A stretch of DNA of 64,000 nt from Melioribacteraceae bacterium (GCA_027030245.1 JALVFE010000016.1:434001-498000), one strand, 5' to 3'; positions 34,670-44,086 are shown, numbered from the stretch's first letter. Numbers and translations: made by a program. Notes: generated from the letters alone by a model not told the origin.

Positions 34670-34687
34670 TACTACTAATGAGTAGTA
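34670..34687. other. Small hairpin in the gap before the amino-sugar cassette
   Basis: TACTACT and AGTAGTA form a perfect 7-bp inverted repeat around four nucleotides, 22 bp past the stop of the GT4 gene at 34709. On the minus strand it is followed by AAAAATATTTT, so it is a weak terminator candidate at best. It may alternatively be an operator. The gap also holds no clear promoter. Confidence 0.4.
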
Positions 34688-34708
34688 TCGAACCAAATTA
34701 ATTTTGAT

Positions 34709-35890
34709 TTAGCGCACTTTTTTTATTTCGAAATTTTCATACATTGATATTAAGTTTCTTCCATCATTTTCCCAATTATATTTTTTCTTGACAGCATCAT
34801 ATCCGTTTTTACCATAATCCATATGTGAATTTGCAATTTGCAGAACTTTATCGGCAAAATCTTTAGGATTTTCAGAAATGAAAGATAATCCCGCACTAGT
34901 TTCTTCTATTATTCTTTTTAAAGGAACGGCATCCGAAACAAGAATTGGTTTAGACAAAGCCATATACTCAAATAATTTATGCGGCACCGTCGTATTAATA
35001 AATTCATTATTGGGTTGAGGAATTATACAAATATCCGCTGCCATTATATAATGTCCTAAATTTTCATGACCTACCCAAGGTATTAATTTAACAAATTGCC
35101 GGATGTTTCTTTTTTTAATCAACTCCGTTAATTCAGGTACTGATTTCCCGTCACCGATAATCAACAACAAGATGTTCGGAATTTTTTCTTTTATTATTGT
35201 AATTGCTTCAACAGGTGTTTCCAAACCTCTCTCAGGACTTACCGTGCCGGTATAAAGTAGAATAAATTTATCCGGGAAATCATTAATCTTGTTTTGCGGT
35301 AAAAATTTAAAAGTTTTCAAATCAACCGTATTCGATACAATAACAATCTTATTCTCATTTACTTTTTCTTGTATTAACCGTTCCTTATTTTCTTCGACAA
35401 CTACAATAATTTGATCCGAATATTTTAAACTAAATTTTTCAATTCGATCGGCCAGCAAAGGATTTTTAAATAAAAAATTTATTACCCCCTTTTTCTTAAA
35501 AGCCCTTAAAGCTTGCGGATAATTTTCATGCATATCAAAAATTACCGGCTTATTAAAAATAAATTTTAAGATTAAAGCCAACGGCATCATCGGTAAATCA
35601 TGTGCATGAAGAAAGTCCGGTTTATATTTTACAAATGTAATAATTGTAGTAAATAAAAATCTCGGGTTAAAAAAAATTGGAAAATTTAAAATTTTATTTA
35701 ATTTAATTGATTTGAAATGTGCTTTTATACGAATAATTTTTGCGTGCGGAAATTGTGGAGCTTTTCCCTTTTCATATTGATTGCAAAGAACAATTACTTC
35801 GTAACCTGCGGCATGCAATGATCTAATCTCTTTTTCTAACCGGATATCAGGCGGGAATGGGGCTTGAAGAAGCATTAGGATTGTTTTCAT
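34709..35890 (-). CDS. GT4-family glycosyltransferase
   Basis: This 393-residue GT-B enzyme has an N-terminal P-F-P-P-D-I-R-L-E-K-E acceptor-side motif, a central hinge, and the GT4 C-terminal signature: Y-T-G-T-V-S-P-E-R-G-L, I-I-G-D-G-K-S-V, and an E-x7-E-like element near V-P-H-K-L-F-E-Y-M-A-L-S-K-P. It would transfer a sugar from a nucleotide donor with retention of configuration to the growing lipid-linked repeat. It follows the GT2 gene by 20 bp and is separated from the amino-sugar cassette by 130 bp. The sugar is not predictable from sequence. Confidence 0.92.
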   Translation of the reverse strand: MKTILMLLQAPFPPDIRLEKEIRSLHAAGYEVIVLCNQYEKGKAPQFPHAKIIRIKAHFKSIKLNKILNFPIFFNPRFLFTTIITFVKYKPDFLHAHDLPMMPLALILKFIFNKPVIFDMHENYPQALRAFKKKGVINFLFKNPLLADRIEKFSLKYSDQIIVVVEENKERLIQEKVNENKIVIVSNTVDLKTFKFLPQNKINDFPDKFILLYTGTVSPERGLETPVEAITIIKEKIPNILLLIIGDGKSVPELTELIKKRNIRQFVKLIPWVGHENLGHYIMAADICIIPQPNNEFINTTVPHKLFEYMALSKPILVSDAVPLKRIIEETSAGLSFISENPKDFADKVLQIANSHMDYGKNGYDAVKKKYNWENDGRNLISMYENFEIKKVR

Positions 35891-35910
35891 TTGATTCTAT
35901 AGGGATATAA

Positions 35911-36855
35911 TTATTTATTAAAGATAGGTAAAATAAAAATTTGTTTTATATAATAATACGACTTTTTTATCATCTTGAAATTCAGTGAGAAGACACCGCT
36001 AAAAAAATACAAAGGGACCCTAAAAAGTAAACCCGTATAATGTAAAGAAAGAGCAATAATTAATTTATAACCTTTGAATTGTTTACGGTACATTCTAAGT
36101 TTAGAAAGAGATTGATTTTTAAATTTGAACCAACTTATATCGCCGGTGCTTGCTCCTCCTGTATGGATTATACTGGTTTCCGGGAAATAAATTACTTTTC
36201 CACCTGATTTTTTAAATCTATAACATAATTCGGTTTCTTCGCCATAGAAGAAAAAAGATTCGTCAAAGCCGTTTAACTTTAAAAATTCATCTCTGGAAAT
36301 AAATAAAAAAGCCCCTTTCACATAATCCACCGGAGTTATTTTTTTAAGATCGATGTAATTATAAAAATACTTATTGATTTTTTCGTTCCTAGGGAACAAC
36401 TTGTACAGAAAAAAATTGGTGAAAAACAAATATGATAATGTATCAAATTTACCGACGGAAATTTGAACCGTCCCGTCTTCATTTAATAACTTGCAACCTA
36501 CAATCAATTTATCTTTTTGAGACTCAACATAATTATAAATGGCAAGTAAACTATTTTCCGTAAAAACCGTATCGTTATTTAGTAATAATATGTATTTCCC
36601 CCTGGCAATTCTTACACCTTGGTTGTTTGCCGCTGCGAAACCGGTATTATTGCGATTATTTAAAAATTTTATCTCCGAACGTTGTTTATATTTGTTCAGT
36701 AAACGGTTAATATCCTCTTCAGCAATTTCATTGTTTACCACAATAATTTCATAGTTTATATTTTGAGTATGTTCTGTTAAAGAATCTATACATTCGATTA
36801 ATTTGGAAATCCCTCCGTAATTTACGATAATTATTGAAACTTGTACGGAATTCAT
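35911..36855 (-). CDS. GT2-family glycosyltransferase (rhamnosyltransferase-like)
   Basis: The 314-residue protein is a GT-A type family 2 enzyme: V-S-I-I-I-V-N-Y-G-G near the N-terminus, L-L-N-N-D-T-V-F in the donor site, and F-F-F-Y-G-E-E-T-E-L-C-Y-R, the usual acid/metal segment. A hydrophobic stretch follows near residues 265-285. The layout matches rhamnosyl- or mannosyltransferases of O-antigen loci. The gene is 2 bp from the flippase gene and 20 bp before the GT4 gene, so it belongs to the polysaccharide transcript. Donor identity is not resolved. Confidence 0.92.
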   Translation of the reverse strand: MNSVQVSIIIVNYGGISKLIECIDSLTEHTQNINYEIIVVNNEIAEEDINRLLNKYKQRSEIKFLNNRNNTGFAAANNQGVRIARGKYILLLNNDTVFTENSLLAIYNYVESQKDKLIVGCKLLNEDGTVQISVGKFDTLSYLFFTNFFLYKLFPRNEKINKYFYNYIDLKKITPVDYVKGAFLFISRDEFLKLNGFDESFFFYGEETELCYRFKKSGGKVIYFPETSIIHTGGASTGDISWFKFKNQSLSKLRMYRKQFKGYKLIIALSLHYTGLLFRVPLYFFSGVFSLNFKMIKKSYYYIKQIFILPIFNK

Positions 36856-36857
36856 TT

Positions 36858-38309
36858 TTAGAAGAAACCTTTCAGTTTGCTAAAGAGTTTTTCTTGATTC
36901 ATAGCTTTAAATATCATTTCCCATTCTTCTTTTGATAGTAATTTGAATACCAAAATGGTGAAAAGAATGAAAATAAACTCGATGAATAAAGATAATATTA
37001 AATTCCCCGTGTCAAAAAGATAAAAGAATGCTAAATTGGCTAAAGCCCATCCCATAAATCTAAGTAGGCTGATTTTTAATTTGACAAATCTTAATAAGAA
37101 GAGAACCAAAAAGATTGTTCCCACAACAACTGAAATCAGTTTAACAGCCCCGGCACCAACATACGAATAAACAGGCAGAACAAAAATATAAGCAGGGAGG
37201 GAAATTAAATTCAGCAGAATACCATAAACGAAATTTAATTTCTGCTTTCCCACGGCAGTAAAAAGATCGATCAGAAAAAAATTTAAAAACGAAAAAATCA
37301 ACGATACAGATAAAAACCTCAATGCTTTGGAAGCAAATAAAAATTTACTGCCAAAAACAAGCAAAATAATTTCTTGGGAGTGAAAAAATAGGAAAATAAA
37401 TATTATGAAAGAAAGCATAATCAACAACGAAACAATGAAACTTATATTTGCATCAATATTCTGCCTATCTTCTTTTTTCTTCACTATTATAGGGAAAAAT
37501 GTTGAAGTGATTGCCGATGCAAAAATGATAAAAGGATTGGTAAGCCTTACAGCCGAGCTGTAAAGTCCTACTGCGTAATTGTTGTTTATGGTTCTTAACA
37601 AAATAATATCCGATTGCCCGAAAATAATCATTAAAATCACATAACCGTAAACGGGCAACGACATTTTTATTACTTTTAATAGAACGCCTGAATTAAAAAC
37701 GAATTTTATTTTTTGTTTGGCTTTCAATAAATACAACAAAATAAAAGTCGAAGGGATGTTCGAGGCTACATAGATAACGGTAAATTGAATAAGCGCATAT
37801 CGATTGGCTCGAAGTAATGCAGTGAATCCTAAGAGTAAAACGGAATCGAGCAAAATTAACAACATAGGGATATTCATGTTTATCGTGGCTTTATAAGGAG
37901 TTATAAGCAACTCTCTTATATTCGTATATTTCCCGGAAAAAAATATATTCAAAGTGAATAAATTAAAAAGAACTTTTTCTTCTATCCCAATGTTATCCAA
38001 CCATAAATATACATTAAGAATTACGAAAAACAATCCGATCAATGTGGTTTTCAGGTAAAAGGCAGAGCCTACATATTCATTATAATTTTTGTTTTTTGTC
38101 GTTTCCCTTAAAATTATGGGGTTCAAGCCAAGATCTATTATCTTAGCGGAAAACCCGATTATAGCCAACGCATAATTAAACTTACCGAAAGCTTCTACTT
38201 CCAATACACGCGCTACAATACCAAAAGTAATAATATTCAATAAGAATGAAATAACTTGTCCGAATGAAATAAAAAAGATATTATTGCGGATTTTTGTTTT
38301 ACTTACCAT
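36858..38309 (-). CDS. Wzx-type repeat-unit flippase
   Basis: A 483-residue polytopic membrane protein with about 12-14 segments. The N-terminal part resembles Wzx proteins (I-R-N-N-I-F-F-I-S-F-G-Q-V, A-R-V-L-E-V-E-A-F-G-K-F-N-Y-A). It would translocate undecaprenyl-diphosphate-linked repeats to the periplasmic side of the inner membrane. Its start overlaps the polymerase gene by 11 bp, and GT2 follows at 2 bp, a tight coupling typical of Wzx/Wzy systems. Together with the polymerase and Wzz-like neighbour it implies a Wzx/Wzy-dependent polysaccharide. Confidence 0.92.
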   Translation of the reverse strand: MVSKTKIRNNIFFISFGQVISFLLNIITFGIVARVLEVEAFGKFNYALAIIGFSAKIIDLGLNPIILRETTKNKNYNEYVGSAFYLKTTLIGLFFVILNVYLWLDNIGIEEKVLFNLFTLNIFFSGKYTNIRELLITPYKATINMNIPMLLILLDSVLLLGFTALLRANRYALIQFTVIYVASNIPSTFILLYLLKAKQKIKFVFNSGVLLKVIKMSLPVYGYVILMIIFGQSDIILLRTINNNYAVGLYSSAVRLTNPFIIFASAITSTFFPIIVKKKEDRQNIDANISFIVSLLIMLSFIIFIFLFFHSQEIILLVFGSKFLFASKALRFLSVSLIFSFLNFFLIDLFTAVGKQKLNFVYGILLNLISLPAYIFVLPVYSYVGAGAVKLISVVVGTIFLVLFLLRFVKLKISLLRFMGWALANLAFFYLFDTGNLILSLFIEFIFILFTILVFKLLSKEEWEMIFKAMNQEKLFSKLKGFF

Positions 38310-39630
38310 TGTAGCGGAGAACCAAATTATGGGAAGGATTTTCGAACTTTTGGATTATTTTGCAAATAATAATAATAAACAAAAAACTCATGTACCAGTT
38401 TGCCATTCTGGTAACTATCATTAAGAAAGAAAAAAAGATAATAAGAGTGAAGAAAACCAAAACAATAAGGTAAGTAATATTAAAAGCGGAAAAGTAATTA
38501 TACCAAGCCAATGAAATAAATATACCTAAAAAATACAGAAATAAAAGCAGACCGGACACACCGAAGTCGGCTAACAATTCCCTTATAAATGTTCCCGTAT
38601 TCATCCAAATCGGGATATAATATCCTTTTTGGTAAATTTTTGGTTTATAGGTCACACCGAATTTGCTGAGTATATTGTAAACTACTTGGAATGTACTTTC
38701 CCCGAATCTTTTTTCTTCGTTATTTTTCTCCAAAAATTTATTTAATACTCCAATATGCCCGCTTAAATAAAGGTAAATGGAGGGTGTTAAAAAAACGGAA
38801 TTCTCAAGTTTTTTCATACTCCGTGTTTTACCGGTAAAAAGATCGGTTGTACCTCTAAGATTTTTTATAAGCGTAACGGAAGTGACAAACAAACCGACTG
38901 CCAACAAAACGGAGATAGCTAACTTATAATTAAAGCGTGTCTTATCCTTTTTCTTTTTGGAAAGTATTAAAAAAAAGACCAATCCGTATTCTGCAAAACC
39001 GAATAAAATACCGGCTCGTCCGACCTCTGCAACTTCTTTAATTATCAAGGCTGCCAACGGTAAAACGGAAATAAGGGTAATTCTTCCTTTAACTCCGCTG
39101 TTTATGCCAGCAAAAAAAATTGAAATGTATAAAAAAACGGTGGTATAAGGAATGATGCCTTTCAATTCGCCGTGGACCCTCATCTGATATAATGCGCCTA
39201 AATTTAATAAAGCATTTACTACACTTCCGTAAATTGATAAAACAACCGACCAAGCTTGTAATGCCCCTAAAAGTCCTAAAACACCAAATCCCAAAGTCAA
39301 ATAAGCGGAAACGGAGGATTTCCTGAACAACAACGGTTCATTATTGAGTGAATTCTGTTCCGAAAGGATAAATTTTTTACCGGAAGATGCTTTGGCCAAA
39401 AAAAACGTTATAATTCCAAATAAAAACGAGAGATAGGAAATAGCAACAACATACCATGTTGTATAACTCAAATCGCTGTAATTAATTAATTTAATATGAT
39501 AAAAAGAAATGAGAAGATACCAAATGATAACATACAGCGAAAGCGGATTTATCCATTTTTTAAAAAAATATTTTCCAAGAAGAACGGACGGGATACTAAT
39601 AATATTAAGAATTAATATTGCCACTGTCAC
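38299..39630 (-). CDS. Wzy-type oligosaccharide repeat-unit polymerase
   Basis: This 443-residue membrane protein has about 10-12 hydrophobic segments and a long soluble loop (about 270-335, containing the T-P-S-I-Y-L-Y-L-S-G-H-I-G segment) typical of O-antigen polymerases. Sequence conservation in this family is low, so the call rests on topology and position: it sits between the chain-length regulator and the flippase genes, overlapping the former by 4 bp and the latter by 11 bp. It would join flipped repeat units in the periplasm. Confidence is good for role and low for the linkage formed. Confidence 0.82.
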   Translation of the reverse strand: MTVAILILNIISIPSVLLGKYFFKKWINPLSLYVIIWYLLISFYHIKLINYSDLSYTTWYVVAISYLSFLFGIITFFLAKASSGKKFILSEQNSLNNEPLLFRKSSVSAYLTLGFGVLGLLGALQAWSVVLSIYGSVVNALLNLGALYQMRVHGELKGIIPYTTVFLYISIFFAGINSGVKGRITLISVLPLAALIIKEVAEVGRAGILFGFAEYGLVFFLILSKKKKDKTRFNYKLAISVLLAVGLFVTSVTLIKNLRGTTDLFTGKTRSMKKLENSVFLTPSIYLYLSGHIGVLNKFLEKNNEEKRFGESTFQVVYNILSKFGVTYKPKIYQKGYYIPIWMNTGTFIRELLADFGVSGLLLFLYFLGIFISLAWYNYFSAFNITYLIVLVFFTLIIFFSFLMIVTRMANWYMSFLFIIIICKIIQKFENPSHNLVLRYNGK

Positions 39631-40829
39631 ACGGTTTTAATTTTGTAAATCCTTCTTATCAAGTCGAATATTTTAAATTCTATTTTTTCGAAATCGTTTT
39701 CCGGCGGATTGCTTAATATATAATGCGCCCTGAAAACAAAGGGGATATGAAAAAATAAAGCAAGAAAGAAAATAGAAAGCACTATAAAAGCTCTTTTGGG
39801 CGAGTATTTTATTTCCGGGGGAACCGCTTCATCGATAACAGTTATAGCAGGTAAAGTTTTTTGCTCTTCCATTACCGCTTGTTCATACATGGGCAAAGTA
39901 AATTCCAATAATTTAGTTTGAATTTCCAAATCCCGTTTTATTTCAAGAAATTTCTTTTGCATTAAAGGTAAACGCTTTATATCCAAAAAAACCAATTTCT
40001 TACTTTTTTCCGATTTCCCTCTCATCAAATCTTTAATTTTTTTATTTAGAAGATTCAATTGGTTTTCAATATTTTGATAATATGCGTTATCGGTTCCGTA
40101 TGTTTCCTTAATTAAATCTTTTTGAAGTTCCTTAACCGAAATTTCCTTCTCAAGTTCCGCATAGGCTTTGAAAGCAACTTCCAATTGTTCGGGGATTGCG
40201 TAGATACCATATTTTTTTTGGAATTTTTCCAAACTGTCTTGGGCAGCTTGTAAATCATCAAGATTTTTTAAATATCTTTTTTCAACAAATTCTCTGTATT
40301 TTTTTGCAAAAGCTACAGCGTATTTCAGATTCATGTTGTTCAGTTCTTCTATCGCATAATTAACAATCTCGGCGCTTATTTGGGGATTTTTATGAATCAT
40401 ACTGATTTCTATAAAACCATTGTCATCCAAATCGTATTGAAAATCATCCTTGAAAGCCTTTAGTGTTTTTTCCCTTTTATATTTTTTAAATTCGTAATAG
40501 TCATCGAGTTTGAATTTGGAAATTATTTTCTCTGCCAATTGATTGCTTCCTAAAAATCCGAATAGTTTATCCTCACTCGTTCCGCCGCCGCCGAATGCTT
40601 TTGAAAATACACCTCCCAAATCTTGAATCATGCCTCCAAACAATCCGCTACTCTGAGACTCTTGAATCATTAGAGTAGCAGTAGATTTAAATTTTTCCGG
40701 TATCAAAAATGTTATACCAATCGTAATTAAGCTGACTAAAATCAAATTAATAATCAGCATCTTCTTCCAATTCAACAAAATACTTAAATAGTCGGAAAGT
40801 TTTACATTTTCTTTTTGTTTTGATTCCAT
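39627..40829 (-). CDS. Wzz-family chain-length determinant
   Basis: A 400-residue protein with transmembrane segments near residues 33-52 and 350-370 flanking a large, charged and coiled-coil-rich periplasmic domain. The N-terminal D-Y-L-S-I-L-L-N-W-K-K and the A-T-L-M-I-Q-E strand are typical of Wzz/GumC proteins. No cytoplasmic tyrosine autokinase domain is appended. It regulates polymerisation length and works with the polymerase encoded just downstream (4-bp overlap). A glycine-rich stretch around residues 63-82 is a species-specific insert. The gene follows the SLBB export protein by 29 bp. Confidence 0.92.
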   Translation of the reverse strand: MESKQKENVKLSDYLSILLNWKKMLIINLILVSLITIGITFLIPEKFKSTATLMIQESQSSGLFGGMIQDLGGVFSKAFGGGGTSEDKLFGFLGSNQLAEKIISKFKLDDYYEFKKYKREKTLKAFKDDFQYDLDDNGFIEISMIHKNPQISAEIVNYAIEELNNMNLKYAVAFAKKYREFVEKRYLKNLDDLQAAQDSLEKFQKKYGIYAIPEQLEVAFKAYAELEKEISVKELQKDLIKETYGTDNAYYQNIENQLNLLNKKIKDLMRGKSEKSKKLVFLDIKRLPLMQKKFLEIKRDLEIQTKLLEFTLPMYEQAVMEEQKTLPAITVIDEAVPPEIKYSPKRAFIVLSIFFLALFFHIPFVFRAHYILSNPPENDFEKIEFKIFDLIRRIYKIKTV

Positions 40830-40858
40830 ATAAATCGTTTACTAATTTAATATTTTAA

Positions 40859-42346
40859 TTACTTAGTTAAATTTAGAATTAAAATTGCAACGGTTGCAAG
40901 AGCGCTTGCAATAGAAGTTATATAAGATGCCGTTCTTAAATAATACAGAAAAGATCTGCTGGGATCTTTAGGGACATAAATATAATCACCTGGCAAAATT
41001 TCGGTACTTTCTTCGGCAGTTATCCATGTTTTTGCTTTTCCACGAATGACTTTTATATTATCAAGGTAATCTTCTCCAAGACCACCGGCATGGTTTATGT
41101 AATAATGGAAATTTTTCCCTTTTTTGAAAGGTATATAGCCGGGCGAATTAACTTGACCGAATATGAAAACATCATTCGATTGTTGGGGTATTAAAATAAC
41201 ATCGCCGTCCTTTACCCGAAAAGAAACAGATAAAGAATCTTTTCCGGCAAAAACTTTTGTGAAATCGACTGCTCCGTAATCAAAAAATTGTTTCAATTTC
41301 ATATCTATAAGAAAATATAGGGAATCTTCTAATACTTCATCAGACATTCTCATGAAAGACAAATATTCGAATTGAGAAAGAAAATTATTTTCGTTAAATT
41401 TTTTAATATCAATATTCTTAGAATCTTTATATAGCTCTGTAAAGGCTTTAATCAAAAGCAGATTTTCTTTGTTAGTTCCCCTTAATACGGTACTCCTTTC
41501 CAATGAAGCCGATGAGGTAAATCCCCCCGAAAGTTTAATCACATCTTTAATGTCCATCCCATTTTTAGCTATATAAACGTAACCAGGTTGTTTTACTTCG
41601 CCCAAAACCAGAACTTTATAATCTTTCTTTTGATTTTCACCGGCTAAAATTCTAATTCTATCTCCTCTTTTTAAATATGGATTGTCTTTTATTAACACCC
41701 TTTCCACGGTTTGCTCATTACCTTTTTCGTCCAACCTATATATTTCAGCATATTCAACATTGCTGTATGCGGGATTAATTCCATTCGCCAACAAAATTGC
41801 ATCGGAGAGCCTGTCTCCTTCAACAAACTGGAATTTTTTGGCTTTGTTTACGGCTCCGCTTATATCAATAAAATTTCTCTCCAAATCCAAGACAGGAAAA
41901 ATTAATACGTCGTTATTTTTCAAATATGGATTGAACTTAAAATCCCCTGTCAACCTGAACTTTTCCAAATCGACAGTAATTTGGGACCCGTCGTATCTCT
42001 TAAGTAGTATTCCCCTTTTTGAATAATTATTCAATTCAGATTTTATAATTTTAAATAAATTTTGCTCAGTTGTTCTTTTTAATATTCGATTAGAGTATTC
42101 AGAGAATATTCTGGTAACAAATTGATCGACTGTTTCGGTTCCCGCAGCAATGAATGTTCCGTTTACAACGAAATCGCCGCCAAGCGTAACACTTATTGTA
42201 TTTAAATCAGTTGCATCGCCTTTATTTTGGTTCCCTACGAGAAAATCCATGGACTGTCCAACAATCTGTATCTGGACACAAATAAAAATCAAACTACTTA
42301 AAAATATTATTTCGATATAATTTGAAATATATTTAACCTTTTCCAT
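40859..42346 (-). CDS. SLBB-domain polysaccharide export protein
   Basis: The 495-residue protein has an N-terminal hydrophobic signal-like segment, then three SLBB-type beta-grasp units, recognisable by I-D-I-S-G-A-V-N, V-L-V-L-G-E-V-K-Q-P-G-Y and V-F-I-F-G-Q-V-N-S-P-G-Y. A C-terminal hydrophobic segment (about 472-493) follows. Wza-type proteins form the outer-membrane channel for polysaccharide export. Unlike classic Wza there is no lipobox cysteine and no obvious canonical export-protein domain, so it is a divergent member. It overlaps rfbB by 14 bp and precedes the Wzz-like gene by 29 bp. Confidence 0.86.
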   Translation of the reverse strand: MEKVKYISNYIEIIFLSSLIFICVQIQIVGQSMDFLVGNQNKGDATDLNTISVTLGGDFVVNGTFIAAGTETVDQFVTRIFSEYSNRILKRTTEQNLFKIIKSELNNYSKRGILLKRYDGSQITVDLEKFRLTGDFKFNPYLKNNDVLIFPVLDLERNFIDISGAVNKAKKFQFVEGDRLSDAILLANGINPAYSNVEYAEIYRLDEKGNEQTVERVLIKDNPYLKRGDRIRILAGENQKKDYKVLVLGEVKQPGYVYIAKNGMDIKDVIKLSGGFTSSASLERSTVLRGTNKENLLLIKAFTELYKDSKNIDIKKFNENNFLSQFEYLSFMRMSDEVLEDSLYFLIDMKLKQFFDYGAVDFTKVFAGKDSLSVSFRVKDGDVILIPQQSNDVFIFGQVNSPGYIPFKKGKNFHYYINHAGGLGEDYLDNIKVIRGKAKTWITAEESTEILPGDYIYVPKDPSRSFLYYLRTASYITSIASALATVAILILNLTK

Positions 42347-43346
42347 ATTGTTTCTCGTAATAATTTAAATATTCCTTGTTAATTATTTTCTCCCACCAGT
42401 TTTTATTTTCAATATACCAATTTATTGTTCTAACTATCGCTTCTTCAAAATCGAATTCTGGTTTCCAACCCAACTCGTTTTGTATTTTGGAAGAATCTAT
42501 GGCGTAACGTCTATCGTGGCCAGGTCTGTCTTTTACAAATTCTATCAGACTTTCATCTTTTTTCAATTCGGCAAGAATGAGTTTTACAATTTCTATGTTC
42601 GTCATCTCATGGTCTGCGCCGATATTATAAACTTCTCCAACTCTTCCTTCTTCAAACACTTTTTCAATTGCTTTGTTATGATCAATCACATAAATCCAAT
42701 CTCTCACATTTAAGCCGTCGCCGTATACCGGCAGTTTTTTATTGTTTAAAGTATTAATTATCATTAACGGGATTAATTTTTCGGGAAATTGGTAAGGTCC
42801 GTAATTATTGGAACAACGGGTAACTACCACGGGCGTTCCGTAAGTATGATGAAACGACAATGCCATCATATCGGCAGAAGCTTTGCTGGATGAATACGGA
42901 CTGTTAGGCGCTAGCGGTGTTTGTTCGGTGAACTTTCCGGTTTTGCCCAAACTACCGTAAACCTCGTCGGTTGAAACTTGTAAGAACTTTTTAATTTCAT
43001 AGCGCTTTGCGGCTTCCAACAATACGTTAGTTCCGATTACATTCGTGCGGAAAAAAACTTCGGAACCGAGAATACTTCTATCCACGTGGGATTCCGCGGC
43101 AAAATTAATAATGTACTCAATTTTATTTTCGCGGATTATGTAATCGACCAATTCGGAATTACAAATATCACCTTTCACAAATTTGTAATTCGGTAAAGAT
43201 TCCACATCTTTCAGGTTTTCCAAATTACCGGCATAAGTCAGCTTATCGAGATTGACGATAAATACGTCATCCCTCTCTTTAAGCATGTAGTTCACAAAAT
43301 TACTGCCGATAAAACCTGCCCCGCCGGTTACCAAAATATTTTTCAT
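42333..43346 (-). CDS. rfbB: dTDP-glucose 4,6-dehydratase
   Basis: The 337-residue extended SDR enzyme has the NAD site G-G-A-G-F-I-G, the catalytic triplet T126-D127-E128 in S-T-D-E-V-Y-G, and the Tyr151-x3-Lys155 pair. These are diagnostic for the dehydratase that makes dTDP-4-keto-6-deoxyglucose, precursor of L-rhamnose and other deoxysugars. The remaining rhamnose genes (rfbA, rfbC, rfbD) are not in the window, so the end product is unknown. It overlaps the export-protein gene by 14 bp and follows the barrel-like gene by 5 bp. Confidence 0.95.
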   Translation of the reverse strand: MKNILVTGGAGFIGSNFVNYMLKERDDVFIVNLDKLTYAGNLENLKDVESLPNYKFVKGDICNSELVDYIIRENKIEYIINFAAESHVDRSILGSEVFFRTNVIGTNVLLEAAKRYEIKKFLQVSTDEVYGSLGKTGKFTEQTPLAPNSPYSSSKASADMMALSFHHTYGTPVVVTRCSNNYGPYQFPEKLIPLMIINTLNNKKLPVYGDGLNVRDWIYVIDHNKAIEKVFEEGRVGEVYNIGADHEMTNIEIVKLILAELKKDESLIEFVKDRPGHDRRYAIDSSKIQNELGWKPEFDFEEAIVRTINWYIENKNWWEKIINKEYLNYYEKQYGKG

Positions 43347-43351
43347 ATTTC

Positions 43352-44086
43352 TTAAAAAGCGAATAATCCTATAAAAAGTCCGGTTTGAATAAAAAACGAA
43401 TTAGCATTCAAATTATCCGGAACGTTAATTAATGTTTGTCCGTTATCTGCTTCCCAATTGTTACCGAGAGAAAACAAATAACCAGCGCCCACCCTGAAAG
43501 CCAAGAATCTGTTAAACGGTATATCCACATTTAATGTAGGCGCAAATGTGAAATAATTATTTTTTAATTTATGCGATACTTTTCTACTTGGGGAGTTATT
43601 ATCATCAAGGTCTTTCCAGATTCCTTCCCAAGTAAATTCACCCTTATTTTTATACATTTCTATTTCCAATGCTCCGCCGCCAATAATTCCACCTACCGAA
43701 ACAGCAATATTTTTAATAAACGGGAAAGTATATTCAACCGTTAATCCACCGCCACCAATAAAATATTTTACTTCTTTTTGAGAGCCGTTAGAAACAAAGG
43801 ATTTTGTTCTTGAACCGCCGAAACCGATTCCGCCAATCCTCAAATTATCCACAAGCATAATGTAAGCGTATCCGCCGCCGCCCCACGTAATAACCGGACC
43901 CTCAAAAGCTTCGAACCCGTAAGCGCCCGTCATTTCGTTCAAAGTGCTGTAATCCGGAAACATTAAATTCGGAATAAATCCGCCCGCCGCACCGAATTTT
44001 GCAATCCATTTAATAGACTTGGAATCTTGAGCGGAAACTACCGTGAAAATTCCTATAAAAAACAGTACAAAAATTTTTGTTTTCAT
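43352..44086 (-). CDS. Small outer-membrane beta-barrel-like protein, function unknown
   Basis: A 244-residue protein with a signal peptide (about 1-19, ending V-S-A-Q-D). The mature part is rich in alternating aromatic/hydrophobic and polar residues with several Gly-rich turns (W-G-G-G-G-Y, F-I-G-G-G-G-L, G-G-I-I-G-G-G-A), and it ends in phenylalanine, as small outer-membrane barrels do. No specific family is recognised. It is the first gene after ftsZ and sits 5 bp upstream of rfbB, so it may be part of the polysaccharide export unit. That role is only inferred from position. Confidence 0.6.
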   Translation of the reverse strand: MKTKIFVLFFIGIFTVVSAQDSKSIKWIAKFGAAGGFIPNLMFPDYSTLNEMTGAYGFEAFEGPVITWGGGGYAYIMLVDNLRIGGIGFGGSRTKSFVSNGSQKEVKYFIGGGGLTVEYTFPFIKNIAVSVGGIIGGGALEIEMYKNKGEFTWEGIWKDLDDNNSPSRKVSHKLKNNYFTFAPTLNVDIPFNRFLAFRVGAGYLFSLGNNWEADNGQTLINVPDNLNANSFFIQTGLFIGLFAF

